From positions 7,378,001 to 7,442,000 of the forward strand of contig CM034130.1 in NCBI GenBank assembly GCA_019914995.1: DNA of 64,000 nt, written 5' to 3'. Every line of letters starts with the position of its first letter. Position 1 is the stretch's first letter. This DNA comes from Acanthochlamys bracteata. Lineage: Eukaryota > Streptophyta > Magnoliopsida > Pandanales > Velloziaceae. The translations under genes and the position numbers were made by a program. The notes below the pieces were generated by a model. It did not search any database and was not told the DNA's origin. It worked only from the letters and a program-made list of their open reading frames with translations. Shown here one piece after another: positions 35,501 through 48,659 of this stretch.

Positions 35501-36921
35501 TAGTCTAGGCAAAACCTCCACAGTTGTTTCTGCAAGCAATGATAACAATATGAACACTCTCCAGTTAAGGATAATATAAGAATCAGCAATTTAAGCAAAG
35601 TTAACTGTCCTCGACCATCAAAAGTGGTGAAAGATGGTGCGTATATAAACACAAGGAGCAACAAAAAGCAAGATCATAATTGTCGTAATCATTTAAGCCA
35701 ACTACATACCAAATCCACGACCAGGTTTCCTGTTGCATATGTCACAATGCCATACATCCTGCACAATTCAGGCCAGCATTCAGTTGAAAAGTGGAACTCG
35801 GACAATTATGGACAAAACTACAAATAACTAAAGAACTAAAAGTGCTGGTATTCTCTTTGCATGATACTCATCAAAGACCAAGAAACCAAAAGAACAGTGC
35901 TCTTGTATACAGCCAGATTGCCATTAAACACACCAGAGGAAAGACTCCAAACGTGTGGCGACCTGCACCGTAAAGAGAGAAACACCATCTCTTCTTGGCA
36001 TTAGGAGCAAAGTATTGACGCACAAATGTCCTCCAATACTCAATATTGTTATCCTGCTCATCCAGAAAAAGTTCAGTAATAAATTCTTTTTAGGACCATA
36101 TAAACTCAACATATAATCAAAATATAACGAACGGTTACCTCTGGTTTAAGCCTTTGGTGATACATGTATTGAGTCAACTTCTTCATACAAGTCCCTGGCT
36201 CATACACATTCGGTTTACTCTGAGCCCTAGCAGCAATCCCCTGCTGCTGCTGTTGAAACTGATTTCTTTGCTGTTGAAGCTGTAATAGCCGCTGCTGCTG
36301 CTGCTGCAAAAGATTCATCTGCGCGGCTGCAGCAGCCGGTGACTGCTGTCTCGACATCTGCAACAACCTTTGCTGCTGCTGTTGAAAAAGTAAAGACGAA
36401 TCTGAAGGGTGGTTTTCCAACTTAACAGGACCTAAACATCTCGGTGGCTGCAGCTGCTGTTGCTGCTCAATCTTAACTGGACCAATGCCGCTAGCCGGTG
36501 ACTGCTGCAAGACTCCACTTTGACTACTTGTAACAGCCTGTAGCTCCATTTTAACAGCACCCAAGGGCATTCCATTACCAATTCCTCCTTGAATCTGCTG
36601 CTGCTGCTGGTGTGGAATAACCTGCTGCTGGTGTACTTGTCCCGGACCAGGGGGCCCGGTGAAAGCAAGGGGATTGGGCTCAGAGGACCGCAACCCATCA
36701 GCGCCACCACTTCCTATGCTACCAAGGCTAGACGGAGAAGCCGCAGACAGATTTCCGCTACTGAGAGAACGGTGAGCCATGGCGGTACCGGGCCCGTTGA
36801 ATTGAGCCCGAGGAGAGATCAGAGAGGAAAACTGCTGCTGAGTAGGGACCACAACACCAGAACCCGGCCGGAGAAGCGGGTGAGCGCCTCCGGCTGGTGC
36901 CGGCGGCCCGGAAGGCATCAT
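32590..36921 (-). CDS. SEU: Transcriptional co-regulator SEUSS
   Basis: The start is at 36921 (MMPSGPPAPAGGAHPLLRPG) and the stop after FDWKPSP at 32590. About nine exons: ~36139-36921, ~35941-36055, ~35712-35762, ~35308-35530, ~35145-35212, ~34955-35050, ~33905-34000, ~33658-33725 and 32590-~33530; about 810 residues. The N-terminus is Gln-rich with GPVK(I/L)E repeats. The conserved central LIM-domain-binding-like region reads QYMYHQRLKPE, WRTFVRQYFAPNAKKRWCFS, DVWHCDICNRKPGRGF, IQESVFEQLRVVREGQLRVV, SWEFCARRHEELIPRRLL and LVNDLGYTKRYVRCLQISEV. The tail is Asn/Ser/Gln-rich. SEUSS acts in the nucleus with LEUNIG, recruited by MADS and other factors, in floral and organ patterning. VNDLGYTKRYVRCLQ and YSRETGRGPL favour SEU over SLK1/2. 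Exon edges are approximate. Confidence 0.93.
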
Positions 36922-37560
36922 CTTTCCGGCCCAAAGCGAGAGAAAATTTTCTTGGTTTATTCAAAAGTTGCGACCTTTTCTCCAATCCATATATAATACA
37001 ACAATATTTACCATCTAATTAACAAATAATTACAACTGAGAATCTTCTTGGAACAAAAACAAGAAGAAAGATAAAATCTTTCTTCCCTTTTTTTCTTCCC
37101 CCAACCTCTTGAGCTAATTACTCAACGAGAGCAACAGCTGAGTTGAACAAACGAAGAAAGAAGAGATCCCAACAATGGAAGCATTCTTGTAAGCATAAGA
37201 GCAAGATCAACAACCTAGCGTCACAAAGCTTTTCTTCTTCTTCTTCTTCTTCTTGAATGCTTCAGTAATTGGACTAGCTGTGCTAATTAAAAGCTTGTTT
37301 TTGTTTTATTTTCAGCAAGTGAAGAAGAAAAAGGAGAAGTAGAACAAGTTGTTTCTTTTATAAGAAAAGAAAGAAATGAAAGACAGAAGAATAAAAAGTT
37401 TCAATTTTAATTTTTTTTCCGCTCGCGGGATTGAAAGGGGAGTTGGATTCAGTTAAGAGAAGTTCCTCTGTGTTTTGGTTTGCTCGTTTGCAAGTTTTGC
37501 TGCTGCTTCTTCTTCTTCTACTCTTTCCTCCTCAGCTATGAGTCAGTCTTCTACTTCTCT
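36922..37560 (-). promoter_or_regulatory. SEUSS 5' leader region
   Basis: The sequence upstream of the start codon is CT/GA-rich, with a (CTT)n patch at about 37229-37254 and a second CTTCTTCTT patch near 37510. Pyrimidine-rich tracts and candidate splice signals suggest a leader intron, but I cannot fix its ends. Confidence 0.4.
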
Positions 37561-37998
37561 AATAATCCTTCTCCTTCTCTACGCATGTATGTGATACATA
37601 ATGTATGTATGTGTTTTCAACATCATGGTGATGACATGTATGTATGTGATGATAGATGGAGTTGGTGGGGGAAGCAAAGAAGCCTTTGGATACAATTGGG
37701 AGACAGTTAAGTTTGGTGGGGAAGTTTTTCATTATTGTTTATTTGTTAAATGGTCTTTAATTGATTATTGTAATCAATGATAGTTTATCAAAAGGTTCTC
37801 TTTAAGTTTTTTAATTAATCACCAATTAGATTAATTTGATATCTTTTATCATCACATAAAGTTGCAAAATTCAAATTTAATGTAAAGCAATAATTTTTTA
37901 TTTAATTTTCTAATCAAACATATTTAACTTTTAAAAAACTTAAGATTGTTCAAAACAAAAATTAATTATTTGAGTAGTACCTGTGATCACTATCATTT

Positions 37999-38268
37999 AA
38001 GGCGTCTTTTAATTACATGAATGTGAATTTCATAAAAATTAGTTTTTGTTGAAGTGAAATTTTGTAAGACGTAGAGTTCAGTGAAAATAGAGATTGAAAT
38101 GATAATTAAAATATATTAAGTGAAGTTTGAAATTAAATTTTGATGGAAAGAGTCTGGTGTGAAAGCCAATATATAGTTCAGAGTGATAATTGAAACATTT
38201 GAAATAAGAAAACTCAAAATTTGAAAAAAAGAAGTGAAGTTTTTTACCATTAAAACATGCATTTATTA
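37999..38268. mobile_element. Candidate MITE (GGGCGT-terminus family, copy 2)
   Basis: It begins TTAAGGCGTCTTTTAATTAC and shares internal blocks with the inverse of 16237-16499 (GATAATTGAAA, AAACTCAAAAT, AAGTGAAGTTT). The right end has drifted and no clear target duplication is seen. Confidence 0.4.
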
Positions 38269-39063
38269 GCGGTGTCCAACAAAAATACCCAAGTGAGTAT
38301 GGATAATAATATTATGATATTGATGATTCTAGTTTTTGTACAGTAATAGTCAAATTTGAAAAGATGTCTTACAAATTATACCATTATCTATAATAAAATC
38401 ATACTTGAGATTATTTATATATATCAGAAAGCAATGTTATTTAAATCAAAATCACTACGGAATAACTTTTCTATAGTTTGTTTATAAATTTATTCTCACA
38501 ATTTAATTTCTTAGAAAGTTATTAAGAACTTACTTCTGAGAAGTTCCGTATAACTTTCTGACAAATAAATAGGTTATTGATTTACAAAATTTCAGTAAGT
38601 CAACTTTCTGATTTTGAATTTCTCGTGTTTTGTTAATGAAACCATATAGGGCTTTCTTGTTCTTTTTGTTCTCCGCTTCTTTTAAATAGATACATTTTGC
38701 TTCAATTATGAAGAAATATGATCTTGTTTTCTATGGAAATTTTCTATGACTTGGTAAGTTGCTATGGAAAATAGTCTTGAGTCTAACATTTTTTTATGTC
38801 ATTATAATACTTTTCGCTTAATTAACTCATGCATGGTCATTATTCCTTGCATATTTTTTAAAATAACAAAAAGAAGAAGCAAAACACTCTAATTGCTTCA
38901 TTATATACAAATTTTCTTAACATGGGAAGACTAAAACCTAAAGCATTTACCACATCATACTCAAACAAAAGCACATACAAAAGTATATTTATTCCATGTA
39001 GCTTTCAAATATTCCTTTTGGATATAAGTAATTGATGACATATATAAAAGAATATAGCCACCT

Positions 39064-39250
39064 CTCTTCCGTATATGCACTCCTGCGCACTTCTCTTCAA
39101 ACTGTGATTCAAACGATTGAATGACTGTAATTCAATTAAGTCATTATAGTGCGTATGACAAGCACATCATTTTTTCTTAAAAAATAAACTAAATTCCAGC
39201 CATTCGATCGCTTAATAGATAACTGCATTAAGAGAGTGCGTGAATATCAA
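39064..39250. repeat. Short dispersed repeat, copies 2 and 3
   Basis: 39064-39135 contains CACTTCTCTTCAAAC and CGATTGAATGACTG. 39195-39245 contains CCAGCCATTCGATCGCTTAA and ATTAAGAGAGTGCGTGA. Both are diverged relatives of 19026-19100. Confidence 0.4.
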
Positions 39251-40838
39251 ATGCTTACATAAATATATACATACGATGGAGATGGAAACCCTCCATCCTT
39301 GCTTCTCAGTTATCAAATAAAGTAACTGTTTACTCTTTATTAATCTTACTAAAATATCCAAATAATATAAGTTGCTCTTACTTTAGTTTTCCATCCTAGT
39401 ACTCTCTTCTCGACTACTCTTTCATTTTATACTCTTACTTATTATTATCATATCCAAACAAACATTTTAGTACATTCTCTATTTAAAATGATTCAAAATT
39501 TATCTACACAGTCAGATATGAAGAACCATGATACGAAATTTCTGTAATAAAATTTAAATCTCAAATAAACCACAAGTCAACTTTCATCTATCATCTTGAT
39601 CAAAATAACAGAAAAATAAAAAAACTAAAAAATATATTTATTGCTCTTTAAGGCCAGATTGAAATCGTTTTATGGTCCGATTGATTTAAATCTTATTAAA
39701 ACATACTAATTCATACTTTTTCATATTTAATAACAGAGATTAGATTTAAAAATTTCTAAATGAAAGGTGCTTCATGGGTGCTCTTATTTTTTGTAATATA
39801 ACCCTAGCTTATGAGTCGGCAAGACACATGAGGTATTACTTTATGCGTAGGATTTTAATTAATATAAGAGTGCTCAAAGTCAAGTGGCTCAAAATTCATA
39901 AAAATGGTGAAAACTAATAACAATAATAATATGCAAGTTTCCATTGATCTTCAAATATTATAATAAATTTTGATTATCACATGTCATGCACTACTTCCAT
40001 ACATATAAATTTTTTTGGAAAATTTGATTTACAAATATTTTACTTATTTTCAAAGGAACCTTATTAAGTTGACACGAGCAATCCATTGCAATACCTTATA
40101 CTATGACGTGTAAATCATATAGAAGACATTAACATGGTGTTCTAAAATAAAAACATGAAACAAAAAGCCACTCATTAATAGAAAACAAAAAGAAATATAT
40201 TACTTGCTTGAAAGTGAATTACTAAAAATAAATATAAAATAAATTTTTAAAGATTAATCGATGAAAAAATTACTTTTGAATTACTTATATATGAAGTAAA
40301 CAAGCTCTAAAGCAATATGAGCAGCAAAAATAAACTTTGATTCTAAAATTGAGCTTCTTTAAGTTTTCTATACTTTATTTGTTTCTATGAGTGAGCAACA
40401 GTTTAAAGTGGAAGGCTTTCCAATTTAAGAAAAAGCAAGAAACAAAAAAGTTTCAAGTTATTCCTAAGTTATAATAAAAGCTGAAGCTTAGATTACAACC
40501 AAATTGTTTGTAATTTAATCTTAATCAAGGAAGTTAACGAAATATTATAAACTGAAGAAGAAAATAATTAAAATTCTAGGAAGAGTCAAATCTCACAGAT
40601 TCGGACAGACTGCTTACAAATCAGCAGCTCTCTTTCCAGAAAGAAAAACAACACTATCCCAATAATTCCATTTCTACCCTTTCTTCTAATAAACAGATCT
40701 AGTTCTAGAACGTAAGGGTATATTAGTCATTAAGTTAAAAGGAGACAGCGTTCCGTATCCCGGTTCAAAGAGGAACTCTGTCCATAGAATTTGAGCATGT
40801 CATGGCCATCCGTGCAATGCCATAGCATAGCATGCCAC

Positions 40839-40859
40839 GTCATCATGTATGATGATGAC
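40839..40859. promoter_or_regulatory. Perfect 8-bp inverted repeat overlapping an ACGT core
   Basis: GTCATCAT and ATGATGAC are separated by five bases. The left arm overlaps CCACGTCATC, an ACGT-type core that plant bZIP proteins can bind. It sits in a GC-richer island of otherwise AT-rich spacer. The regulatory role is inference. Confidence 0.3.
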
Positions 40860-42800
40860 TATGGGCCATGAGCCGTTATGGGAAACAGATGGATAATTTA
40901 ATCATTAATTTATTCTTGTTTTTATTATTATTAGAAGGGAAGTTTGTGATGTGCTTCACTAACCGGTGAGGTTACCGCTGTTGTGTTTTTTCTCAGATCA
41001 AAGCTGTCCCTTACGGCCCACAGCATCGAACGGTTAGGATTGTTCGTTGAGAAAATAATGGATGGTCCAGATGAACTGAAAGTCGGATATTTGTAAACAC
41101 ATACGGTGAAGATTTGTGCGTGCAGATTTGAGATGACGGCTGAACCGAAGGAAACACCAAACCAAATCACTAGGTGACAACCAAGCTGTGCGGCTTACCT
41201 GGATATATTTTTTATATTCTTATCAAATTAAATTAATTTATTAAGTCTTTCTTTAAAAAGGTAATATGTGTACTCTATTTTCTGATAAAAACTTAAAATT
41301 GGTATATATGTTTTTAATGTGTTTGTACTTTAAAATATATATAAAGAAACTCAAAGAAACAAGAGGTAACTCAATATATATATCAATCAAGTCAAATAGT
41401 TTTTTTTTTCACAGCAACAACAGTATGACCAAGGGGATGTTTGATACTGATTTAAAATTTAAAAGTAAATTATATTTTTATATAAAATAAGTATAAAAAA
41501 TTTTAAAAATTTTTAAATAAATTTTTTAATATTATTAAATTATTAAAATATATAAAATAAAAACTATAATAAAAAATTTGAAATATTTAACAACATCTAA
41601 CTCATTGGCGCTTTTTGGTAGAGATGAACTAATTCGAATTGACCTATTTAATAATTCGATTAAATTAATTAATTCTAATATAATTTATTAAATATATACT
41701 GTCAATCATAACTTAATCTATTTAATAATCAAATTAAAAATTTAAATTAACTAATTTAATAATTAAAATTATTAATTTTCAATTTATACTTTTAAATTTG
41801 AGTAAAATTATAAAATCAGTTGAAATAAAAACGCAAGATATTTTTTGTGAAGATGGTGAGTGTCCGTCAAAATATACATTCTTTAGTATTTTTATCGATC
41901 ATTAAAATATCCAAAAAATTTTAATTTTATATTTTTGAGATATATGATTATAACTGAAATTTTATAATTATTAATAAATATAATAATTTTGATAAAAATT
42001 TTGATAAATATATTTATTTAATAAAATTTTGATACAAATCTTTATATAAAATTTAAATTCGTCATTCAAAAAATACATATTAATACTTATTTTACACTAC
42101 TTTACTAAAACATAAAATAAATGATTAATTATAAATATAATATAAATTTAATAATTTATAAATTACTTATTTTATCGCCAAAATTTAATTATATGATAAA
42201 AAAATAAAAAAAATTATTGCTTAAAGAAATAGCAATTCGAATTGGTAAATCAATTTCGAATTAGTCCAGATTGATCCATTTAATAACCGAGTTAAATTCG
42301 TTTAACCCAAACATAATTTATATATTTACACGAATCAAATTTTTCAATTCTAATTCTAATTAAATGAGTCAATTTTGAATTAAATTTTCGAATCTTATAA
42401 TATATTACCCCCGACTATTTGGCGGTACTTATCAATCACTTTATTCTACTTTTAAAATTATATTTTCCTATAAACCTTCTATAATATCTTATAAAATATA
42501 TTTAGAAAGAATTTTATAAATTACCAAAAAATTGTATATTGTAAGATCTTACGTGCTTTTTATTACTTTTTTAGGTAGAAAAAAGTAAAACTTATTTTTC
42601 AAAAAAGAATGAAAATACTTTTTATTTTAAAAAAATTATTTCATAAGCACTCCAGATATTCCCTAAAAATAGCTAATAATAAGATCAAAACATTAAAATA
42701 TCAAATAAGCATTTCACGCTATTTCCTATTAGAAAAAAAAAGCGAAACAAGAAATTTAGCTGGATTGCAAGGAGGCCAAGGACTACTGATTCTCTAACTA

Positions 42801-43338
42801 AATTCATGATTAGAGATTAAATACAAGCGGTTATAACAATTATAGGAGGAAATTTGCCTACCAGCCAAAAAAGAGAGTAATGCAGATTGGGGCTTAGCTC
42901 AAACACCAAGTTTCCACTCGGTCCAGTACTGCTGACAACCTCATAGAGACTGAAACATAACAAAACCAGATAATGCATGCCTGAGTGAAGTATGAACAAA
43001 CAAAGATTTTGTCGGTTCAAACACTGAAACACCTGTAGATTCATTACATACATACATACAGAAAAATAAAGAAAACAATAGAAGAGTCGAATTTATACAT
43101 GCATGCAATAAACCCTCAGAATTACTGCAGACGGACAAAGTTGGACAAAAGAAAGAGTTCTTACGTTCACTAATGTGATGGTTTCCGCTGCAATGGTATG
43201 TAGTATGAAGGCAGCCATTGGAGTCTGGAGCACCTTCCATCATTATCTATCTAGTAGGAAGAATTGCTCTTTACATTATTACTCCCTTCTCATGGCAAAC
43301 TTGACATCTTGTTTCACACTTGTGCTTAAAATATATAC
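42801..43338 (-). other. 3' flank of the BTB gene
   Basis: Moderate base composition downstream of the BTB stop, likely the 3' UTR and possibly a UTR intron. No domain is visible in the short open frames. Confidence 0.4.
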
Positions 43339-45870
43339 TTAGCCTCTTTTCTCTGAGGTTCTGATGAAAGACCTCCTCCACCATACCTGAAAGGCTCTGC
43401 TAAGATTTGGGCACTCGGTGCCTTGTGAAGAGAAACACCGGAACCATTCCACAAACAAGGTCTGCTGATGCGTTAGCGGCAGAGTGAGAAGAGCCTGGCC
43501 CAGGCAGTCTCCCAATACCTTGACATCTAAGCCCTTTGAGCATCTCTGAAGCCAACCAAAGTCCATCATCATCGGCCCAAACCATCCCCCAAGGACACTC
43601 GACCTCACATCTCCTGGGCACTGAATCTTTCCTTTGCCTAGCGCAATGAACACGCTTGCTGAGATTCGGCTAACCTCATACCTCACCATTGGGGATGAGT
43701 TCTCATGCATCACGATCAGCTCTTTCTGTTTTGCCCACAGAGCCACAAAGTCCTCAGCCATTTGGTTATCTATTAAAATCTCGAGTAGCCAATTAAGGTT
43801 TTCAACTTGCTTTGAAATCCTCTCTACCAAAGGCCTTGTTTCCTTTGTTGCAGAAGTGTGGCTTATCTGGTGAATGCCGGAAGCTTCTTGAAAGAGCTGA
43901 CCCAGTGAATTCAAACAAGAATCACAAAGTCTGTAGAGACTCTCCTTGTTAAGACCAGCAGGATCCTTCTGATAAACAGAGCTCTTGGACAACAGACCAC
44001 TAACCAGAGCCTTCAACTCTTTCCTTGAGTTATTGTTAGTGCCATTAGTTACTGACTGTATAAGGTATACAGCTAGATCATCAGAGTCGGTCGGCCCTTG
44101 AGGGTATAACCTTGCAAGGACATCTTGTGCGATGGGTTCGCCAAAAGTATGCTTAGCGAACAAAGCTTTTAGCTTCTCCTCTTCACTCTCGCTCCAAGGT
44201 GCAGCCTCGATGTACCTTAAACAAGACACTACACCTCTGTTGAAAACAATGCTTGATGATACCTGATGAACAAAACAATGTTGATTGACAATGGACAATA
44301 CACATACAGCATAAAGTTGAAGAAAAAAACTATACTTGGAAAGTTAGGAACTCCACCACACAATTTAAAGTGTAACAGAACTGTTTGCAGGATGGACAAT
44401 ATCAACCACCGAAAAACAAGAACAAGAAGCAATACATGCAAACTGCAGGCACTTAAACTCACACCAAAACAGTCAACTTGTAGTAACTACCAAATGCACA
44501 TGTTTGTCTGGAACATTAGTGAAGTGCCAAAAGTGAGCATTTCACAGAAGATCAGGTTTCTAAAGCATATTACAAACTCGTATGAGATGACACCTTCTGG
44601 ATGACTTAATCAAGTCAGAGACTAAATGAACACAGAATCTACTTCTCCCATATTAACATAATAAAATCACAAGAAGTTGAAAATGTACAGCTTAAGACCA
44701 AACAAAGAATTAAACCCTGCTGCCCCTATGCACAAACTAGAAGGAAGTTTGATGCCTTATGAGTTCATTGTTTATGTTAAGACCGTCAAACTACCATCCT
44801 CAACTTTTGTTTGCTGAACAGTACAAACTTCTCCCACCAGACAAATTATCCACAGAAGCATTACGTAATAACAATCATCAAAACACGAACAAGTTTATCA
44901 GTAGTTGGAATAGAAAATTATCAAAGCATAGATTCTAGGTTCTCTACATCTTTCATAGTTGGAGTTTTGGAGTCAAATTGCCCAACATTCATGCTTGCTA
45001 AACAACTGGCATTCCAAATCTTCACCATGCAATTCATAAAGTCAAAAAGAATATCAACCACTAAATTTTACCCCTTTGTCAATTCCAAGTTCCCTGCTGC
45101 AACAACTTCACCAGACAAAGTTTTATCTCAGGAGACAAAAGCTCAACCACAAATTATTCAAAAGTCAAGGAATTACTAATCTCAGAAAAGATGACTAGAA
45201 ACTGAAACTTTACCTGAAGGACATCAATTGCGTGAGAGACTCCGGCAGCAGCAAGCCACTTCATTGGTTCCGGCTCATACATCAGCTCAATAGCCTCTTT
45301 AAAAACCCCAACATCTTCCACATCCTCAACATCAACAATCCTTCGACCACCAGAGTCGTTCAATTCCTGCCGTTTTGCAACTTTTGAAGCAAAAAACTTA
45401 CTATTTTCCAACAAAACTCTAGATTCCATTTCCATTTCCAAATATTTCCCATCCTTTCCTTTAATTCTCATCCTCAGATCCCACAACCCGTCAAGCGATT
45501 TCGGAATCAACGCCGACGAAGACTGTTCTGATACATTGCTCTGTTGGACGTTATCCCGCGGTGACGGTGCTCGATCTGGAACTGAAGCAACGAGGGTTTC
45601 GGGAATCGGAGAAACCCTACCCGGAGAAAGTATGCGACGGCCAAGGGCAAGCTTAGAAGACGGCGAAGGAAAACCAACCGCATTAGTTGAGGAAGAAGAG
45701 GGTTTGGTAAACCGAGAAGGAGAAGAAGTTGAGGGTTTTGAGAGAGAGCGTGAATCTGGACTACCGGGAACAGCAGCGAAAGAACAACACCAAGCTGCTG
45801 GATTCCGGCGAGGCGGAGGATGGCGACGGCGCCTAGAAGCTGCAGCGACGGTGGAAGAGGAAGGCGGCAT
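43339..45870 (-). CDS. BTB/POZ domain-containing protein (At1g63850-like)
   Basis: Two exons, 45214-45870 and 43339-44262, with a 951-bp intron (CTTCAG|GTAAAG and CATCAG|GTATCATC), give 526 residues. The first ~110 residues are basic and Ser/Pro-rich. The central part, from SLDGLWDLRMRIKGKDGKYL to VFKEAIELMYEPEPMKWLAA, is the degenerate plant BTB fold. Then come CLRYIEAAPWSESEEEKLKA and a helical C-terminus with WFGPMMMDFGWLQRCSKGLD and NLSRAFQVWWRRSF, characteristic of this plant-specific BTB subgroup. BTB proteins can act as CUL3 substrate adaptors; for this subgroup the partner is not established, so the role is inference. Confidence 0.88.
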
Positions 45871-47309
45871 TGCTGCCGGACAGAGAGAAAGAGTTGTTGA
45901 TTAGGGTTTGGATTTGATTCAATTGAAATGAATTAATCGATTGATTTGGTGGCTGTTGTTCAGCGATCTGTGATCTCTTTCGTTCTTGTTGTTGTTATTT
46001 AATTACTTAGGTTTTAAATAAATTTTTAATAACAATTAAATTGATGGGTAATTGTATTTTTGTTGGTTGATTAGTAACGCGAGAGAGAAAGAGATCAGTG
46101 GGGACGAAGAGGACGGTTGGAGTCTGCTGTAAGGAAAAATAATATAATATAATATTGTAATTATCATATTGTTACTGTTAATTTTGTGAAAATGAGTTGA
46201 GGTTGAGGAGGATTGGAAAGTGAAAACAGACCGGGTTTTAGGTGGTGTTTTAGAGTATTTATTTAATAATTTTTAATTTCATTTTATAATTCTAATAAAT
46301 TTTTATTATATTTTTTATTTATTTTAAAATTTTAAAAAATATATATAAATATTTACTATTATACAAAAAATTATAAATATCAGAATTGAACAGCCGATCG
46401 GATGAGAAGAACAAAAAGTTTATATATATAAATTAAAATATGTTAAAAAAATATATATATATACAAATTAAATTTAATAATTTAACTAAGAAGAAGGATA
46501 AGAAGTCCCATCAGAAAGATTCAGTAGGCTACGGGATCAAGTTTGATTTCTTTAATTTTAGTTCGTTTGCATTAAACTATATAAAATATAATTATTTTTT
46601 TTTTAAATGATCCGATTGATCCGGACATGTAGGTCGTCAAATTAAACTGCAATCCGTCCGAATCGATCAAATCGATCGTTAATACGATCGATTTTTTGCA
46701 AACTCAGAAGATTTTTTATACGTTTGACGGTTTTTAAATCGACTCAAACAGTATAGTCCGAAAGTTGTCAACATTAATAGAATCTTATTATTATTAATTT
46801 TATTATTTTTTAATAAAAAACTAAAAATTTTAAAAAATTTTTGTTCTCAGAAAATTCTTTTTTAAAAATAATTTCAAATATTTCCTTATACTATATTTCG
46901 TATAGATGCTTAAATTGTTCTATTCGATGTCTGGTTTTTAGTTTCGAATTATTTTGAATAGTTTACTGATCCGATTAGGTAAGTGTACCGTATGTCATGG
47001 GTACTATGATCCAAAGTATATATGCAGAAGAAATTAACTGTCTTACACTTGAAATACAGCGTAAGTATATATACGTCACCATTAACAACTGAGTAAATTC
47101 AGTACAAGGAAAAAAAATAGACGATGTAGTTTTATGCTTTGGCGATCTTCCTTGTGGCGTATGGATTAGAGTATTAGTTTTCTGAAAAATAATCTCCTTA
47201 AAAAATTATTATCGCGCGTACGGAAAAGAAAAAAACACACTCAAAAAAACTGGAAATTAACAAAGTTAAAAAGGATAAGTTATGATTAGATACAGCGTTG
47301 CCTCTGCCC
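45871..47309. other. BTB gene promoter and AT-rich spacer
   Basis: 45871-46140 is the likely leader and promoter of the BTB gene. 46250-46480 and 46780-46880 are low-complexity AT DNA. 46590-46760 carries GATCCG/CGATCGAT-type repeats similar to those at 24.2-24.5 kb. No gene seen. Confidence 0.5.
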
Positions 47310-47411
47310 TCATGTTCTTGATATGCCACCGCCGCGCCGCCGGTCATCATCGACGACAGATGTTGCAGGTGATAAAGTAGCAGGATAAGAAGAGGAAGAA
47401 GTTTTCTCCAT
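47310..47411 (-). CDS. 33-codon small ORF, function unknown
   Basis: It encodes MEKTSSSSYPATLSPATSVV followed by a basic DDDRRRGGGISRT, then TGA. It sits in locally GC-richer DNA within AT-rich spacer, and the sequence downstream of the stop also looks less random than the spacer. No known peptide-hormone motif (CLE, DVL/RTFL, IDA, PSK) is present. It may be chance. Confidence 0.2.
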   Translation of the reverse strand: MEKTSSSSYPATLSPATSVVDDDRRRGGGISRT

Positions 47412-48659
47412 GGTATATAGTTATTTTAGTTCTTAGTATAACCAAAAAAAATGGGTTTTATATACAAATTAGTATATTAATATCTAACAAAGATTTGTAA
47501 ACACATTAATCTTCATCCACAATAATCAAATTAAATAATATCAGCAATCTTCATGGAGAGCAGGATCAACCTTAATTAATTAATTAATTAATTACGGAGT
47601 TAAATACATCACCGTTAACTCTCACGGATCATGTTCAATGGGTGTACTACTGTCACCATGATTGAAACAGGTACAACTATCTGCATTGTTCTAACGTCTT
47701 ATTAATTCGACGACGATAACAATCTCTCTGTTGCCGAAAAGTTATCTCTGCCGCGTCGTTAAGTTTCCGGCCGATCAATAATCACTGAGTTATATACTTC
47801 CTGAAGACCTTCAACAATAGCAAGAAGCTAGAAGCATGTTAATTATGGTAGAGAGCCACCACGTAAAGTATTAATTGTTTCTGCTGATGACAACGTTGTT
47901 CAGATTTGCTGAACGTTGGGACCGGTTTCGTCGCCGACGGCAACACGTGTCGCCGGTGATGACGATGAACAAAGAAAACACATTTCTCCTTGATGAAATT
48001 AACCTTCCACAAAAGGATTGAAGATGTCTAGTCAATTCCTCGTTGTTTTCTAATTTTCTTTGTGGAATTTCCCCTCCAGCCAGCCGCCGCCTCCACTTCT
48101 CTGGCGGTGAAATTTAAAAAAACATATAAATATCCTAACAGCAAAGATAAATAAAATAAAATAGTATACATTACCATGATTTGCAACCACGTGGATTTCT
48201 TTTATCCAAGCTACCTCTTCTTAGAAAGTTTAGATTTTTTCTGTTCCCGCTACGTGTACAGCTATACGTAGTTTCTCAGACACGCATAACGACACGTGTC
48301 AATCATCCAACTGCTTACTTCAGCTCGTTATTCTCATGCATGCTTTCTTTGTTTCGATATAAATATCAATCGAATCGAAATCAATCAAATCATATCACGA
48401 GATTTTTCCAAGTTCGACTTCAATCACAAGCAAAGAAAACAAAAAGGAAACAAAACAAGGAAGAAAGAAGAAAAACTTCCTCCTTTTCTTTCTCACACAT
48501 TTCCCATTACTTTTTGTTAAAGTAATAAAATTTGGCCTTGAATCTTGTGTTTCCTGGTTCATTTCGTGCTGGGAATCAATCAAAATCAGTTTCTGATTAG
48601 AAAAAAGAGATTTTTTTTATTTTTCTCACTGATAGTTGGGAGATTTTTGAGAGAGAGAT
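47412..48659. other. Spacer and leader before the 97-residue gene
   Basis: It contains a (TTAA)n patch at 47572-47594 and a GC-richer stretch at 47690-48110. A transcribed-looking leader rich in AAG/GAA (48420-48480) precedes the start codon at 48660. No further gene supported. Confidence 0.45.

Larger units (their letters stand above)
37561..42800. other. Long gene-free AT-rich spacer
   Basis: No recognisable protein. It contains a MITE-like element near 38.0-38.27 kb, two copies of a short dispersed repeat at 39.06-39.25 kb, a GC-richer island at about 40580-41200 with an ACGT-containing hairpin, and degenerate AATTCGAATTGACC-type repeats at 41.62-41.8 and 42.23-42.4 kb. The small open frames here lack coding character. 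Confidence 0.55.

Noticed and set aside
40931..41170. 79-codon minus-strand frame in the GC-richer island
   Set aside because: No recognisable protein, and no splice or start context; the island is more likely regulatory.
44266..45179. Plus-strand frames of 112 and 122 codons
   Set aside because: They lie in the intron of the BTB gene and have no coding character.
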